Shown here one piece after another: positions 5,585 through 6,288 of a DNA stretch of 6,288 nucleotides. This DNA is from Bacteroidales bacterium (GTDB lineage: Bacteria; Bacteroidota; Bacteroidia; Bacteroidales; JAAUTT01). The notes under the pieces are model-generated. The model saw only the letters and a list, made by a program, of their open reading frames with translations. It was not told where the DNA came from and did not search any database. Position 1 is the first letter of the stretch, and every line of letters begins with the position of its first letter. The translations under genes and the position numbers were made by a program. The DNA is taken from assembly GCA_012031335.1 (NCBI GenBank), contig JAAUTT010000279.1:1-6288 (forward strand), given 5' to 3'.

Positions 5585-6005
5585 GGAGAAATATTCAGAG
5601 ATAAAAACTAAGATTTCAGCAGCAGGATTGAAAGTTACGCCTCAAGGGTAGCCGTATACGAGGCGGTTATCAACTTAAATCATCCATCGGCCGATCAGAT
5701 TCAGGCGCATGTAAAGCAAAATCACCCGGGAATATCTACCGGGGCGGTGTACCATATCCTTGAGTCGTTTGCTGAAAATGGGTTGTTGGTTCGGGTTAAA
5801 GACCGGAAAAGGGGTGATGCGTTACGATGCTGTTCTTGAAAAGCATCATCATTTATATTGCGAAGAATGCGATAAAATAACCGATTACTACGATCCGGAG
5901 CTTGATGCCCTACTGGATAATTATTTCAAATCCAAAACAATCGACCGCTTTTCGGTAAAAGACATTAAACTTCAAATAGTTGGTACTTTTAATCATAACA
6001 AATAA
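5583..6005 (+). CDS. perR: PerR-type Fur-family peroxide-sensing repressor, interrupted by two one-base indels
   Basis: A Fur-family repressor of about 140 residues can be read only by correcting two frame breaks. From ATG 5583 the frame gives MEKYSEIKTKISAAGLKVTPQ and then hits TAG 5649-5651. Restoring one base in the AAGGG at 5644-5648 gives TPQRVAVYEAV, the conserved entry to the winged helix. A second break is an extra A in the A4 run 5807-5810, after which GVMRYDAVLEKHHHLYCEEC continues. The two indels cancel, so the 3' part is in the original frame. All five PerR regulatory-metal ligands of the Bacillus type can be aligned: H in NHPSAD, D in RYD, the first and third H of HHH, and D in KITD. 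Asp in the last position favours PerR over Fur. Only one CxxC is present (CEEC); the C-terminal one is missing and the protein ends VGTFNHNK. A peroxiredoxin gene downstream supports a peroxide-response role. Broken as displayed, but probably intact in the organism. Confidence 0.85.
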
Positions 6006-6053
6006 TTCATTTTATCATTAATTTTTTAAAAAAATTATGGAAACAATTCAAAA

Positions 6054-6288
6054 ATGCAATCACTCTACCCCAGAATTGGGGAAGCCGCCCCGGAATTTAA
6101 GGCAGTAACCACACAAGGCCCAATTAATTTTCCAGCCGATTATAAAGGAAATTGGGTAATCCTTTTCAGTCATCCTGCCGATTTTACCCCTGTTTGTACC
6201 TCGGAGTTTATGACCTTTGCAAGTATGGAAAACAAGTTTGCCGATGTTAACTGCAAACTGGTTGGTCTCTCAGTCGATGGCCTTTACA
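6054..6288 (+). CDS. 1-Cys peroxiredoxin (Prx6/AhpC-TSA family), N-terminal part, runs off the window
   Basis: This reduces hydrogen peroxide and alkyl hydroperoxides in the cytosol through a peroxidatic cysteine. The 78 residues present include PRIGEAAPEFKAVTTQG and the active-site loop HPADFTPVCTSEF, with the peroxidatic Cys at residue 48 from this start and the conserved Thr-Pro before it, in the Prx6-like form. A resolving cysteine cannot be judged because the C-terminus is missing. The start is doubtful. ATG 6054 is in frame, but an ATG at 6037 followed by GAAACAATTC would give METIQKMQSLYPRIG if the A5 run at 6050-6054 had one more A. That longer start resembles related proteins and is likely the true one. 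It lies about 30-50 nt after perR with no terminator between, so the two are probably co-transcribed and peroxide-induced. Confidence 0.9.
   Translation, partial: MQSLYPRIGEAAPEFKAVTTQGPINFPADYKGNWVILFSHPADFTPVCTSEFMTFASMENKFADVNCKLVGLSVDGLY

Noticed and set aside
6018..6036. T6/A7 dyad between perR and the peroxiredoxin gene as a terminator
   Set aside because: It has no G-C pairs, so the hairpin would be too weak; it is simply AT-rich spacer.
1..6288. CRISPR array, tRNA, rRNA or insertion sequence
   Set aside because: No regularly spaced repeats, tRNA-like cloverleaf sequence, rRNA segment or transposase was seen.

Overview
The window looks like a piece of an anaerobic or microaerophilic member of the Bacteroidota. 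The signs are a BT_3928-type DoxX/thioredoxin-like membrane protein, two sequences matching the Bacteroidota -7 element TAnnTTTG in the one divergent promoter region, almost no Shine-Dalgarno sequences, and moderate-to-low GC. The exact lineage cannot be fixed from this sequence.

The left 5.4 kb is one leftward (minus-strand) gene train. In transcription order it holds: a DUF134 helix-turn-helix regulator with a cysteine-rich middle, joined in frame to a NifX-type (dinitrogenase iron-molybdenum cofactor biosynthesis) domain; two small DUF5320-like proteins; a hairpin terminator or attenuator; a DsrE-family protein; a stand-alone NifX-type protein (frameshifted here); a DUF89 phosphatase-like domain joined in frame to a ferredoxin-containing MinD/ParA-type ATPase; a DoxX-like membrane protein with an extra thioredoxin-like domain; and a second ferredoxin-containing MinD-type ATPase cut off by the left edge. 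Stops and starts are tightly packed (TAAATG abutment, 4-nt and 14-nt overlaps), so the genes are probably translated together. Two MinD/ferredoxin ATPases with NifX-type proteins recall the orange-protein (ORP, Mo-Cu cluster) operons of sulfate reducers. I infer a related metal-sulfur cluster assembly or redox-signalling complex, here with two unusual additions (DUF89 and DoxX-thioredoxin).

Across a 185-bp AT-rich divergent region lies a rightward pair: a PerR-type Fur-family repressor and the start of a 1-Cys (Prx6-like) peroxiredoxin, which runs off the right edge. The repressor is preceded by a large nested dyad overlapping its -7 element and start codon, which suggests autoregulation by peroxide. 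The DUF134 gene has a 16-bp direct repeat around its own -7 element.

Reading frames break at short homopolymers in several places: one in the NifX gene, two mutually compensating ones in perR, and probably one at the peroxiredoxin start. Both apparent gene fusions also contain an A-run at which a one-base change would split them into two normally spaced genes. Uncorrected homopolymer sequencing errors are the simplest common explanation, so the two fusions should be treated as provisional.
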